The notes under the pieces are model-generated. The model was not told the origin of the DNA. It saw nothing but the letters and a program-made list of their open reading frames with translations, and made no database searches. 64,000 nucleotides of DNA from PALSA-188 sp050746185 (GTDB lineage: Bacteria; Acidobacteriota; Terriglobia; Terriglobales; Acidobacteriaceae). Of the stretch, positions 35,883-44,359 are shown piece after piece. The stretch is from contig JBOGLA010000016.1 in NCBI GenBank assembly GCA_050746185.1, positions 137,213-201,212 on the forward strand. The letters run 5' to 3'. Position 1 is the first letter of the stretch, and every line of letters starts with the position of its first letter. Made by a program: the position numbers and the translations under genes.

Positions 35883-37378
35883 TGGCACTGGCCGAATACT
35901 ACGAGCGGGCAGCACTAGCGGCTTCGCAAGTTATTGCCGGGTTCGCGCCGGATCTCTTTCGAAGAACCCTCGAGGAGGCGAACGTCGGCTTAGCGATTGA
36001 TAAAGAAGCAGCGACATCCGACGAGGGCAAGGCACTGGCCGACCTCTCTGTCAGGCTGCTGGCTCGCTTGTACCCTTGCTTAGACTTGAGGGCCGAGTTA
36101 TCGTCAGAAGGCGAGCGTCTCGAGAGCCTCGCACGACTGATCAACCCACTTATCGAGTTTAGGAGGGGCGCCTCCATTGGTATAGGAATTGGTTCTGAGG
36201 CTCCTGGCTTCGAAACTACATACTTTGCCGGAAGCGACGGCTGGGACGCTTTGCTTTCAGTGAGCGACCCGGTTCGCACAGGGACTTCACCGAATCCTCT
36301 TGGAGCAGGTGGGGCGGCCTGCCTCGCCGTGGGCAGTATCTTCAAGCACGTTCTGTTACCAGAGTCGGAGCGGTCCTCGACTAGCGACGTGCGCCTGTCA
36401 ACCTTCTTATGCGAGAAGGGTGAAACCCCAAATAGTGTACCGAATGACAACTGGAGGCTCACGAGTGATGCCGTGCTGGTGGGCGCGGGCGCTGTCGGGA
36501 ATGGGACCGTGTGGGTTCTTGGGCGCTCCCCTGCGAAGGGGGCCATTCACATCGTGGACCACGAGTCTGTGGAACTTAACAACCTCCAACGGTACGTCTT
36601 AGCCGGTCGCAGCGACGAGGGTAGATTGAAGGTAGACATCGCCAGGGAACAGTTCCGCGGTGAGCTAACGTGCATACCCCACGAAGTGAAATGGGCTGAG
36701 TTCGTGCAGAAACACGGCTACGGCTGGCGACACGTTCTCGTTGCCGTCGATAGTGCGCGCGATCGGCGTTCGGTACAGGCAGCGTTGCCGGAATGGATTG
36801 CGAACGCTTGGACTCAGCCCGGTGATCTCGGGGTATCCATGCACGATCGTTTCGACGGTGCGGGGGCATGTCTCGCCTGTCTATACCTGCCGTCCGAAAC
36901 GGCTCCCAATGAGGATGAACTCGTTGCCGCCGCGCTAGCGATTCCTCAACTGGTAGCCGAGGTCCGAACACTGCTGCATTGCGGCGCTGGGGTCACCAGA
37001 CCACTGTTACAGGCCGTGGCTCAGGGTCTCGAGCTGCCGCTCGAGGACGTTTTACCTTATGAGGGCAGAACGATCCGGGAACTCTACGTTGAAGGCATTT
37101 GTGGCGGTGGTCTCATTCCCCTTGGCGTGATAGGTCTACCGCGCCAGGAACTACACGTACCCCTGGCCCACCAATCGGCACTCGCTGGTGTTCTCCTTGC
37201 CGGCGCGCTCGTGCGGCGCGCTGTTGGAACGAAAGTCGAGACGACGATGACGACTCGCATCGACGTAGCAAGGCCGCTCGGTGACTTCGTGACACAACCG
37301 ACTCTAAAGGCGGGCACCGGATTGTGCATCTGCGAGGATCAAGACTACGTCCGTGCTTACCGAGCAAAGTTCGCTTAG
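35882..37378 (+). CDS. E1-like (ThiF-family) activating enzyme
   Basis: The start is the ATG in the TAATG junction at 35880-35884; a longer start inside the JAB gene is unlikely. The 498-residue protein has an N-terminal domain of about 190 residues (E1_N-like) and a ThiF adenylation domain with LVGAGAVGNG near 201, HIVDHESVELNNLQRY near 223, and RLKVDIA near 248. Cysteines in GACLACLYLPSE near 330 and in EGICGGGLIP near 405 are the candidates for the active-site Cys or zinc binding. It adenylates the C-terminal Gly of the processed ubiquitin-like protein and passes it to the E2-like protein. Confidence 0.9.
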   Translation: MALAEYYERAALAASQVIAGFAPDLFRRTLEEANVGLAIDKEAATSDEGKALADLSVRLLARLYPCLDLRAELSSEGERLESLARLINPLIEFRRGASIGIGIGSEAPGFETTYFAGSDGWDALLSVSDPVRTGTSPNPLGAGGAACLAVGSIFKHVLLPESERSSTSDVRLSTFLCEKGETPNSVPNDNWRLTSDAVLVGAGAVGNGTVWVLGRSPAKGAIHIVDHESVELNNLQRYVLAGRSDEGRLKVDIAREQFRGELTCIPHEVKWAEFVQKHGYGWRHVLVAVDSARDRRSVQAALPEWIANAWTQPGDLGVSMHDRFDGAGACLACLYLPSETAPNEDELVAAALAIPQLVAEVRTLLHCGAGVTRPLLQAVAQGLELPLEDVLPYEGRTIRELYVEGICGGGLIPLGVIGLPRQELHVPLAHQSALAGVLLAGALVRRAVGTKVETTMTTRIDVARPLGDFVTQPTLKAGTGLCICEDQDYVRAYRAKFA

Positions 37379-37681
37379 AACCGTGTCCGTATTGATCATC
37401 GCTTCTCTCTTTTCTCCACTTTTTGGTCGGGACGTGACGGCGCAAGAATCCTTCTTACTCCCCGTGCGAGACCTCACACGAGGAGCCGAATAGGTTTTCC
37501 GATCGCCTGGAATTCAGACGCGATCGCCACTCCACATCCTATTCAACAGGACGATTTACTGTCGGCGAGTGAAAAAACTCAGTTCCCCTCTCTTTCCGCG
37601 ATAGTCCGTGTGCAGCCAGTGTGCCAGAGTCGCGGTCCGGCGCAACTCTGAGATTCCCAGAAAGGACCTCACTCAGACGCG
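37379..37681. other. Intergenic stretch after the ubiquitin-like operon
   Basis: I see no gene and no clear terminator hairpin in these 300 bases. They separate the E1 gene from the integrase remnant and may be part of the decayed integrase gene. Confidence 0.5.
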
Positions 37682-38038
37682 AAGCTAAAGGATCTAAAAC
37701 GGCGTCAGGAAGAAAATCCGGTTGTCGATCCTGAAGAGTGGCCGGAAGCCGTCGATCTGATCTTCGTCACGGAGTTTGGCAGACCAGTAAATGTGAATAG
37801 CCTTGTCTACAAGCACTTCAAACCAATCCTGAAAAAGGCAGGTCTGCCAAACATCCGACTCTACGATCTGCGGCACACTGCCGCGACTCTTGCCTTGAGC
37901 GTTGGCGTGTCTCCTAAAGTCGTATCCGAACAGCTTGGACACACGAGTGCCGCATTCACGCTTGATGTCTACTCGCATGTCCTTCCACATATGCAGGACG
38001 ACGCGGCCGCGAAGGTTGAAGCTGCGTTGATGGGCTGA
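37682..38038 (+). pseudogene. C-terminal remnant of a tyrosine-type integrase
   Basis: In the frame ending at 38038 the sequence VDLIFVTEFGRPVNVNSLVYKHF, LYDLRHTAATLAL, VVSEQLGHTS and LDVYSHVLP gives the last third of a phage-type integrase. The catalytic Arg (DLRH), His (LGH) and Tyr (DVYSH) are kept. The N-terminal two thirds are missing, with an in-frame stop at 37649-37651. Together with the tRNA-Pro fragment at 27315 this suggests that the defence island arrived, or rearranged, by site-specific integration. Confidence 0.8.
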
Positions 38039-38080
38039 TATAGACCACGCGAGAGAGCCGCAGTGTGTGATTGTGCGTCG

Positions 38081-38317
38081 CTACTTTCGGTAAATCCCGC
38101 GATCAAGTCCTTCTATCAACTGCGCGGCGCGTATCGAGAATGTGTCGCATATACGCAGAAGAGTGGTAACTGTTATGGGTCTGCCCGCCTCGATTTGCTG
38201 CCAATGGCGAGCAGAGAACCCAAACCCAATCATATCTTCCTGGGTGAATCCCTTGGACTTTCGGAGCCTTTTCACCCGTTCTCCAAGGGCTACAAAGAAT
38301 TGGTTCTCGTCGACCAA
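38081..38317 (-). CDS. Small XRE-family regulator, copy 1 of a tandem pair
   Basis: A TTG start gives 78 residues with one XRE HTH domain: FFVALGERVKRLRKSKGFTQEDM followed by the recognition region FSARHWQQIEAGRPITVTTLLRI. It is a paralogue of the next gene, sharing ARHWQQIE-GRPIT and TQEDMI-FGFS. No ATG is available and no good ribosome binding site is seen, so expression is uncertain. It faces the integrase remnant. Confidence 0.75.
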   Translation of the reverse strand: MVDENQFFVALGERVKRLRKSKGFTQEDMIGFGFSARHWQQIEAGRPITVTTLLRICDTFSIRAAQLIEGLDRGIYRK

Positions 38318-38347
38318 GCCTGACTTTTAGGCGATTTGCGACATGAC

Positions 38348-38366
38348 CACCACGAGCAGATTAGCT
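38348..38366 (+). repeat. 19-base direct repeat, copy 1
   Basis: CACCACGAGCAGATTAGCT, identical to 38679-38697 and at the same distance (about 31 bases) upstream of the start of the first small XRE gene. Confidence 0.85.
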
Positions 38367-38391
38367 GGATACCGCGACTGCGAATGTCGCG

Positions 38392-38646
38392 TCAGCGCAA
38401 ATAGTCTTGTTTTTCGATCGAGACGGGACGGGGAAGTCCCCGGACCAACTTCGACAAGGGGACATTCAGGGCGATTGTGATGCGGAGAAGAGTCTTCATC
38501 GTGATGGGGCGCCCTTTCTCGATTTGTTGCCAGTGTCGAGCAGAGAATCCGAAGTCGATCATGTCCTCTTGGGTATGGTGGCGGCTCTCCCTGAGGGACC
38601 TCACCCGTTTGCCCAGGGCACCGAAAAATTTGCTCGCATCCAGCAC
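38392..38646 (-). CDS. Small XRE-family regulator, copy 2 of a tandem pair
   Basis: A GTG start gives 84 residues: FFGALGKRVRSLRESRHHTQEDM, then FSARHWQQIEKGRPITMKTLLRI and a distinct C-terminus PLSKLVRGLPRPVSIEKQDYLR. Nearly half of the positions match copy 1, and both genes share upstream DNA, so the pair arose by tandem duplication of a unit of about 330 bases. The target may be the partner promoter, the 38643-38673 inverted repeat, or the island genes. Confidence 0.8.
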   Translation of the reverse strand: MLDASKFFGALGKRVRSLRESRHHTQEDMIDFGFSARHWQQIEKGRPITMKTLLRITIALNVPLSKLVRGLPRPVSIEKQDYLR

Positions 38647-38673
38647 GTGTAGTCATTAAGGAGCGACACGTGC
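38643..38673. promoter_or_regulatory. Inverted repeat over the start of the second XRE gene
   Basis: GCACGTGT at 38643-38650 and ACACGTGC at 38666-38673 form a perfect 8-base inverted repeat with 15 bases between. It overlaps the GTG start at 38644-38646, which fits an autoregulatory operator. Confidence 0.45.
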
Positions 38674-38678
38674 AAAAA

Positions 38679-38697
38679 CACCACGAGCAGATTAGCT
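38679..38697 (+). repeat. 19-base direct repeat, copy 2
   Basis: Identical to 38348-38366, 331 bases away, lying about 33 bases upstream of the second small XRE gene. Confidence 0.85.
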
Positions 38698-38930
38698 TGA
38701 CAACCGCGATAACTGATGCTATATGTACGTGGAGATTGGGGAGCAATTCGCAATCTCGGTAATGATCGTGTGTCGGTGCGTAGGGCCGGACGCGACGAGC
38801 GGCAAGGTAAGACTGAGTCCGCTCCATTTTGGAGAAGTCGTCTGCTTTCAATGCTTTGGCTCGCGTATTTGTGCTGGAGACTGTGCCTATCAGGAGGCGG
38901 CCTTTCGAACCTAATAATAAATAATAAAGG

Positions 38931-39707
38931 ATGCCGACACTTCGGCAGCCACCGCGACGGGAAGTCCCGAAAACTCATGGCCCACGAAACCTAACTCGCT
39001 GTTTACAAAGGGCTCAAGTGTCAGACGCGTCGGCCACAATTCGCTTTTACGCCCTCGCCGGCCCCGCTGCTCGGCAGGTGCGGAACGCCGCTGCTGCCCA
39101 AGTTTTAACCGAGGCAGGTCCATCTGACGAAGTTTTGATGGTTGAGGTCAGCCACGGCAGTAGGGAAGCGCTTTCACTCCTTTTTCAGCGTTACTCCCGC
39201 CTGGTGCATACGATTTCCAATCGAATATTACGGGACCGATCCGAAGCAGACGATCTCCTGCAAGAGGTCTTTTTATTCATCCATCGCAAGTCATCGATTT
39301 TCGACAGTTCAAAGAGTTCAGCCCGATCTTGGATCGTCCAGATGACATACCATCGCGCCATCGACCGCCGTCGTTATCTTCAGTCGCGTCACTTCTACAC
39401 CCGTCTAGATCTGGACGAACCGGCAGAAATCATCGCGTCGCGATCGAAGGGAAGGGAAGCGGTCGGTGTCCTTTTTAAGCTGGTCGGAAATACGACCATC
39501 GAGGAACTATTGAGCATTCTGACCGAAGATCAGCGTAATACTCTCAGCCTGCACTTTTTCGAAGGCCATTCATTCGCTGAAATTGCCGTAAAGCTGGATC
39601 AATCCTTGGGCAACATTCGCAATCATTACTATCGAGGCTTGGAGAAACTGCGGAAGCAGATGTTTCCAGGCAGATTGCCGGACCGGAACGGATATGGTAC
39701 AAAGTGA
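38931..39707 (+). CDS. ECF-family RNA polymerase sigma factor
   Basis: The protein has sigma region 2 (EALSLLFQRYSRLVHTISNRILRDRSEADDLLQEVFLFIH, with the DLLQEVF core signature) and region 4 (LTEDQRNTLSLHFFEGHSFAEIAVKLDQSLGNIRNHYYRGLEKLR). A GTG at 39018 would remove 29 weakly conserved N-terminal residues and may be the real start. The stop overlaps the start of the anti-sigma gene (GTGA). By analogy with FecI-type factors next to TonB receptors, it may turn on the receptor and peptidase genes downstream when ligand is sensed. Confidence 0.9.
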   Translation: MPTLRQPPRREVPKTHGPRNLTRCLQRAQVSDASATIRFYALAGPAARQVRNAAAAQVLTEAGPSDEVLMVEVSHGSREALSLLFQRYSRLVHTISNRILRDRSEADDLLQEVFLFIHRKSSIFDSSKSSARSWIVQMTYHRAIDRRRYLQSRHFYTRLDLDEPAEIIASRSKGREAVGVLFKLVGNTTIEELLSILTEDQRNTLSLHFFEGHSFAEIAVKLDQSLGNIRNHYYRGLEKLRKQMFPGRLPDRNGYGTK

Positions 39708-41029
39708 CTCTCAAATCAAGAGTGAGGGCTTTGTCGCAATCACCTCATGACGAGTTCCTCGCGCTCTGCGCGCTTTCAACCTCGGGCGAACTGACCGGGG
39801 AAGAGCGGAAGCGGGTACAGGACCATCTGGCTGCTTGTCCCTCTTGCGGGGAAGCGATGAAGCAGTATGAAGCGGTGGTCAGCAAGGCTATTCCCGCCTT
39901 GGGGCACGAACCGGAGCTTGTCGAATCCGATCCGTCATGGTTGCAAGACCAAGCTGAAGCGTCCCTGTTCCAACGGTTAGCTATGGAGGAAGAATTTGGC
40001 AGGGATCGAGGGGGAGGGAACGGGGACTCTGTTTCGAAAGACTTGCTCAGAGTCCCTCTCTCAGCGAGTCAAGTAACCTGGCGCAACGTGTGGACGCTTT
40101 GTGCTGCTTGCGTCTTGTTGTGCATCGCTCTGGGAGTTTTGGCTTATCGATTTGGCATCCGCCGAGGCACTGAATCTGACATAGCCTCGGCGCCGAGGGA
40201 CCAAGCAAATCAAATTGTCTTGCAGCAGCAAGTAAGCGATGCCGGCCACGAGCGCGAAGTGTTGCGCTCTGAAATATCGCGACGCGACAAAGCGATTGTG
40301 TCGCTCCGGCACGAACTGGAGCAACAGTCGGCCGAAATGGGCCGGATGAAGCTCGCCCAAAACGAACTCGAAGCCGATCTCCAGAGCAGGCAGGCAGGCA
40401 GCCAGGATCTTCTTCAACAGCGATCTGAACTGAGTCAAAAGCTAGAAGCTGTCGAGGCCAAGGCTCGGGGGCTACAAGACAAGTTGGCTTCGTTCGAACA
40501 GCAGTCTTCCCGGGACGACGGCCGATCCGCTGCACTGGACGTCAAGGTCGCCGACCTCACTCGGTTGCTGCATGATCGTGAGGCCACTATTGATCAACAA
40601 CAAGAACTCCTGGGTCATGATCGTGACATCAGGGATCTAATGGGTGCACGAGATCTCTACGTTGCGGAGGTATACGACGTTGCGCGCACCGGAGAGACGA
40701 AGAAACCCTACGGCCGCGTATTCTACACGAAGGGGAAGTCGCTGATTTTCTACGCCTACGACCTCGATCAGCAACCCGGGGTAAAGAACGCCAGCACTTT
40801 CCAGGCCTGGGGCCGGCGCGGACCTGACCGGCGACAGGCGTTAAGTCTGGGTGTTTTCTACGTGGACAACGCTTCCAAGAAGCGTTGGGTGCTAAGGTTC
40901 GACGACCCCAAGGCGCTGGCACAGATTGATGCTGTTTTTGTCACCGTCGAGCCAAACGGCGGAAGCCACAAGCCTAGCAATAAGCCTTTATTGTTCGCCT
41001 ACCTGCACATCGATCCCAATCATCCATAA
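39704..41029 (+). CDS. Membrane anti-sigma factor with zinc-finger N-terminus and coiled coil
   Basis: The 441-residue protein starts at GTG overlapping the sigma stop. A ZAS-type motif H-x3-C-x2-C is visible in DHLAACPSCGE near residue 45. One membrane segment (VWTLCAACVLLCIALGVLAYRFG) lies near 126-148, followed by a long charged, Gln/Glu-rich coiled coil to about 300, and a C-terminal domain (YGRVFYTKGKSLIFYAYDL, FQAWGRRGPDRRQALSLGVFYVD) like that of RskA-type anti-sigma factors. The N-terminus binds the sigma factor in the cytoplasm; the periplasmic part senses. The long coiled coil could contact the outer-membrane receptor. Confidence 0.87.
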   Translation: MTLKSRVRALSQSPHDEFLALCALSTSGELTGEERKRVQDHLAACPSCGEAMKQYEAVVSKAIPALGHEPELVESDPSWLQDQAEASLFQRLAMEEEFGRDRGGGNGDSVSKDLLRVPLSASQVTWRNVWTLCAACVLLCIALGVLAYRFGIRRGTESDIASAPRDQANQIVLQQQVSDAGHEREVLRSEISRRDKAIVSLRHELEQQSAEMGRMKLAQNELEADLQSRQAGSQDLLQQRSELSQKLEAVEAKARGLQDKLASFEQQSSRDDGRSAALDVKVADLTRLLHDREATIDQQQELLGHDRDIRDLMGARDLYVAEVYDVARTGETKKPYGRVFYTKGKSLIFYAYDLDQQPGVKNASTFQAWGRRGPDRRQALSLGVFYVDNASKKRWVLRFDDPKALAQIDAVFVTVEPNGGSHKPSNKPLLFAYLHIDPNHP

Positions 41030-41154
41030 GTGTTCGGAAAACCAACCACCGGTTTTTCCGCGACACTGCTTCAAGAAATATTGATACAAATATCAGAGGG
41101 CTTCCGTAGACCGGATGAATCCTTGTCAATCCGTCCACGTCAGGAGCAGCCCTA

Positions 41155-44100
41155 ATGAGAATCCGTTTCTGCCTCCAATGTTTTGTCTGGCTCGCACTTC
41201 TGCAGATTGCTGTCATCGCACAGTCTCCCGATGGAACAATCAGTGGTCTGGTGCTCGATCAAAATGGTAGGGCGATTGTTGGAGCGGATATTCAGATCGT
41301 GAACGATGTCACTGGGGTTAGATATCCCGGCACAACCAACAGTGAAGGCATATACGAAATCCCCAACCTCCCGCCAGGCCCTTACCGTATTCAAGTCTCA
41401 AGAGTGGGATTCAAGACGCTCATCAAACCCGATATCGTTCTGAATGTACAGGCGGCGGTGGCTATTAATTTCACTTTGCCGGTTGGCGCCTTCTCCGAAA
41501 CTCTGACGGTTGAAGGAGGCGCCCCGCTTGTAAATACGGAATCCGCAACTGTCAGCACAGTTGTGGATCGGCAGTTTGCGGAAAACCTGCCAATGAATGG
41601 GCGAAGTTTTCAAACTCTGATTGAACTGACCCCCGGAGTAGTGCCGGCAACCAGCAACAGCAATGATGGCGGGCAGTTCAATATCAACGGGCAACGCGCC
41701 AATGCTAATTATTGGATGGTGGATGGCGTCAGCGCCAATATAGGCATTGCGGCGATCGGGGGCACGGGCAACGGTTTATCGGGTTCTCTGGGATCTTTCA
41801 GTGCTCTGGGCGGCACAAACAGCCTAGTGTCGGTAGATGCGCTTCAGGAATTTCGGATCCAAACTTCGACCTACGCGCCGGAGTTTGGCCGCACCCCGGG
41901 AGGACAGATTTCCATAGTCACCCGATCCGGCACGAACCAGTTTCATGGGACGATGTTCGACTACTTGCGAAACGACCTTTTCGACGCCAACAACTGGTTT
42001 GCTGATAACACGGGCCAACCTAAACCCAAAGAACGGCAAAATGATTTCGGTGGAACTCTTGGTGGTCCGATAGTCAAGAATCGGACCTTCTTCTTCTTTT
42101 CTTACGAGGGACTTAGGCTCCGGATTCCGCAGACGCTAGTCACTACTGTGCCGGACCTAGGCGCCAGAAGTATGGCGGTACCGAGCCTCCAACCCTTTCT
42201 AAACGCGTTCCCGCTGCCGAACGGGCCCGACAATGTGGGTACCGGAACAGCCCAGTTCAATGCCAGCTTCTCAAATCCCGCCACTCTGGACGCGTACAGT
42301 CTGCGCATCGACCATAGGATGAATGAGAAGCTCTCGCTATTTGGTCGTTACAATTATTCTCCGTCTGTGATCAACCAGCGTGCGGCGGGTGGCAGTCAAG
42401 CGTTGAGCGTGCAATTTCCCTCGAGAATCACGACGCTAACGGCGACCCTCGGGGTGGTATTTCTCATTTCTCCGACGATGTCGAATGAGCTGCGTCTGAA
42501 CTACAGTCGCACAGCTTCTTCCAGTAGTTTCGGTTTGGATAATTTTGGCGGCGCAACTTCCCTGGCGGCGCCTCCTTTTCCTGCTCCTTTTACTTTCAAA
42601 AATGCAGAACTATTTTTCGATATCCTTTCTCTGAACCACGGATCCTACGAAAAGGGCGAAGCTGCTGAGAATGCGCAGCGTCAATTCAACGTCATCGACA
42701 ACGTCGCATTGCAGCGAGGCCCGCATGAGATAAAGCTCGGTGTGGATTATCGCCGTCTGACTCCGCACTTCGGTCCGGATCAATATTCCCAGGGAGTTTT
42801 CTTCGCAAATGTGCCGGCGGCTGCAAGTGGCAATGCCAGTTTTGCGCTCCTCGGATCTAATGTGCCAGCCACATTTCAGTTTCAAAACTTAGGCGCGTTC
42901 GCCCAAGATACGTGGCGGATCGGATCCAGTCTTACCCTTACCTATGGCTTGCGATGGGATGTTGATTTTGCGCCATCTACAATAGACGGGCCGACTTTGG
43001 CCGCCGTCGAAGGATTTAATCCGAGTGACCTCTCTCGCCTTGCCATAGCACCATCCGGCACTCCACCGTTTCGGACCACTTTTGGCGACCTTGCTCCTCG
43101 CGTGGGGCTAGCTTATCAACTCTTACATGCGCAGGACCGTGAGACGGTATTGCGAGCCGGGTTCGGTGTTTTTTATGATATGGCGAGCAGTGAGACTGGA
43201 AATATTCTCGCCGAGACCTCATACCCATTTGGCGCATTCCAATTCCTATTTGGCGAAGCTTTTCCATTTAACTCCGCAACTCAGGCGCCGCCACTCATTA
43301 CGGTTGCTGGCCTAAGCAAACCGGGATCTGCTCCTCTCGCCGCAGATGATCCGAATCTGCTTCTGCCTTACACGCTTCAATGGAGCTCGGCTGTGGAGCA
43401 AGGCGTCGGAAAACAGCAAACTGTTTCCATTTCGTATATCGGATCCTTGGGGCGAAGATTGATCCAAACTGCAATTGTGTCTGCACCGAACCCGAACTTT
43501 AATAGCGCATATCTGGTAGCGAACACAGCCTCGTCTGATTACAACGCCCTGCAAATTCAATTTCAGCGGCAACTACGTGGTGGCTTGCAGGCGCTCGCTT
43601 CATACACTTGGTCACATTCGATCGACACTGCCTCTTCGGGATCGACCTTCGTAGGATCCAATTCGCTTGTGCCACAAAGTCTTGCCGCCTCAAACCGGGG
43701 ACCTTCCGACTTCGACATTCGGCACGTATTCTCCGCCGCAGCTACGTATGCGATCCCGGCTCCGAAAATCAATCCATTTGCGAAATCGCTTTTAAGCGAC
43801 TGGTCCATTCAGAACGTGGTCCAATTACATTCTGCCCCGCCGATAAATATTTTCGAAGCTGATTTTTCCCAATTGGCGCAGTATTCCACACAGATTCGCC
43901 CGGACCTCGTTTTAGGCCAGCCGCTTTACTTATCCGGCCGACAATATCCTGGCGGCAAAGCCCTGAACCCGGCTGCGTTCATCGCACCACCTGTCGATTC
44001 CAGTGGCAATCCGACCCGGCAAGGGAATTTGGGCAGAAATTCCTTGAGGGGATTTGGCTTGTCGCAATGGGACTTAGCCATACATCGCGATTTCCGCATC

Positions 44101-44322
44101 AGGGACCCTCTGCAACTAATGTTCCGTGCGGAATTGTTCAACGTCCTGAATCATCCCAATTTCGGTCCCCCACAATCCGGCATCGGGATGGGGGATTTCG
44201 GTCAATCGACTCAGATTCTAGCCGATAGCCTTGGGGGTAACGTAGGTGCTGGCGGGTTCAATGCCCTGTACCAACTTGGCGGACCACGTTCGGTTCAGTT
44301 TGCTTTGAAACTGCAGTTTTGA
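41155..44322 (+). CDS. TonB-dependent, Oar-like outer membrane receptor
   Basis: The 1055-residue protein has a signal peptide (CFVWLALLQIAVIAQS), a carboxypeptidase-regulatory-like domain (GTISGLVLDQNGRAIVGADIQI), a plug domain with LPMNGRSFQTLIELTPGVVP and QFNINGQRANANYWMVDG, and a long barrel ending in VQFALKLQF with terminal Phe. This is the receptor type characteristic of Acidobacteriota. It lies directly after the sigma/anti-sigma pair and 37 bases before the S9 peptidase gene, so the likely ligand is what that peptidase cuts. I infer lasso-peptide uptake from the neighbouring genes. Confidence 0.9.
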   Translation: MRIRFCLQCFVWLALLQIAVIAQSPDGTISGLVLDQNGRAIVGADIQIVNDVTGVRYPGTTNSEGIYEIPNLPPGPYRIQVSRVGFKTLIKPDIVLNVQAAVAINFTLPVGAFSETLTVEGGAPLVNTESATVSTVVDRQFAENLPMNGRSFQTLIELTPGVVPATSNSNDGGQFNINGQRANANYWMVDGVSANIGIAAIGGTGNGLSGSLGSFSALGGTNSLVSVDALQEFRIQTSTYAPEFGRTPGGQISIVTRSGTNQFHGTMFDYLRNDLFDANNWFADNTGQPKPKERQNDFGGTLGGPIVKNRTFFFFSYEGLRLRIPQTLVTTVPDLGARSMAVPSLQPFLNAFPLPNGPDNVGTGTAQFNASFSNPATLDAYSLRIDHRMNEKLSLFGRYNYSPSVINQRAAGGSQALSVQFPSRITTLTATLGVVFLISPTMSNELRLNYSRTASSSSFGLDNFGGATSLAAPPFPAPFTFKNAELFFDILSLNHGSYEKGEAAENAQRQFNVIDNVALQRGPHEIKLGVDYRRLTPHFGPDQYSQGVFFANVPAAASGNASFALLGSNVPATFQFQNLGAFAQDTWRIGSSLTLTYGLRWDVDFAPSTIDGPTLAAVEGFNPSDLSRLAIAPSGTPPFRTTFGDLAPRVGLAYQLLHAQDRETVLRAGFGVFYDMASSETGNILAETSYPFGAFQFLFGEAFPFNSATQAPPLITVAGLSKPGSAPLAADDPNLLLPYTLQWSSAVEQGVGKQQTVSISYIGSLGRRLIQTAIVSAPNPNFNSAYLVANTASSDYNALQIQFQRQLRGGLQALASYTWSHSIDTASSGSTFVGSNSLVPQSLAASNRGPSDFDIRHVFSAAATYAIPAPKINPFAKSLLSDWSIQNVVQLHSAPPINIFEADFSQLAQYSTQIRPDLVLGQPLYLSGRQYPGGKALNPAAFIAPPVDSSGNPTRQGNLGRNSLRGFGLSQWDLAIHRDFRIRDPLQLMFRAELFNVLNHPNFGPPQSGIGMGDFGQSTQILADSLGGNVGAGGFNALYQLGGPRSVQFALKLQF

Positions 44323-44359
44323 TCAGAAGCGATAGGCAAGCGGCCACTCAAACAATCGA

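Noticed and set aside
34798..37378. Reading the E1/E2/JAB genes as Cap2/Cap3 of a type II CBASS
   Set aside because: E1 and E2 are separate proteins, a ubiquitin-like modifier gene is present, and the CD-NTase lies in its own HORMA/TRIP13 operon with a C-terminus unlike Cap2 targets.
38716..38994. Small Cys-rich frames between the XRE genes and the sigma factor
   Set aside because: No ribosome binding site, overlapping alternatives in several frames, no recognisable motif.
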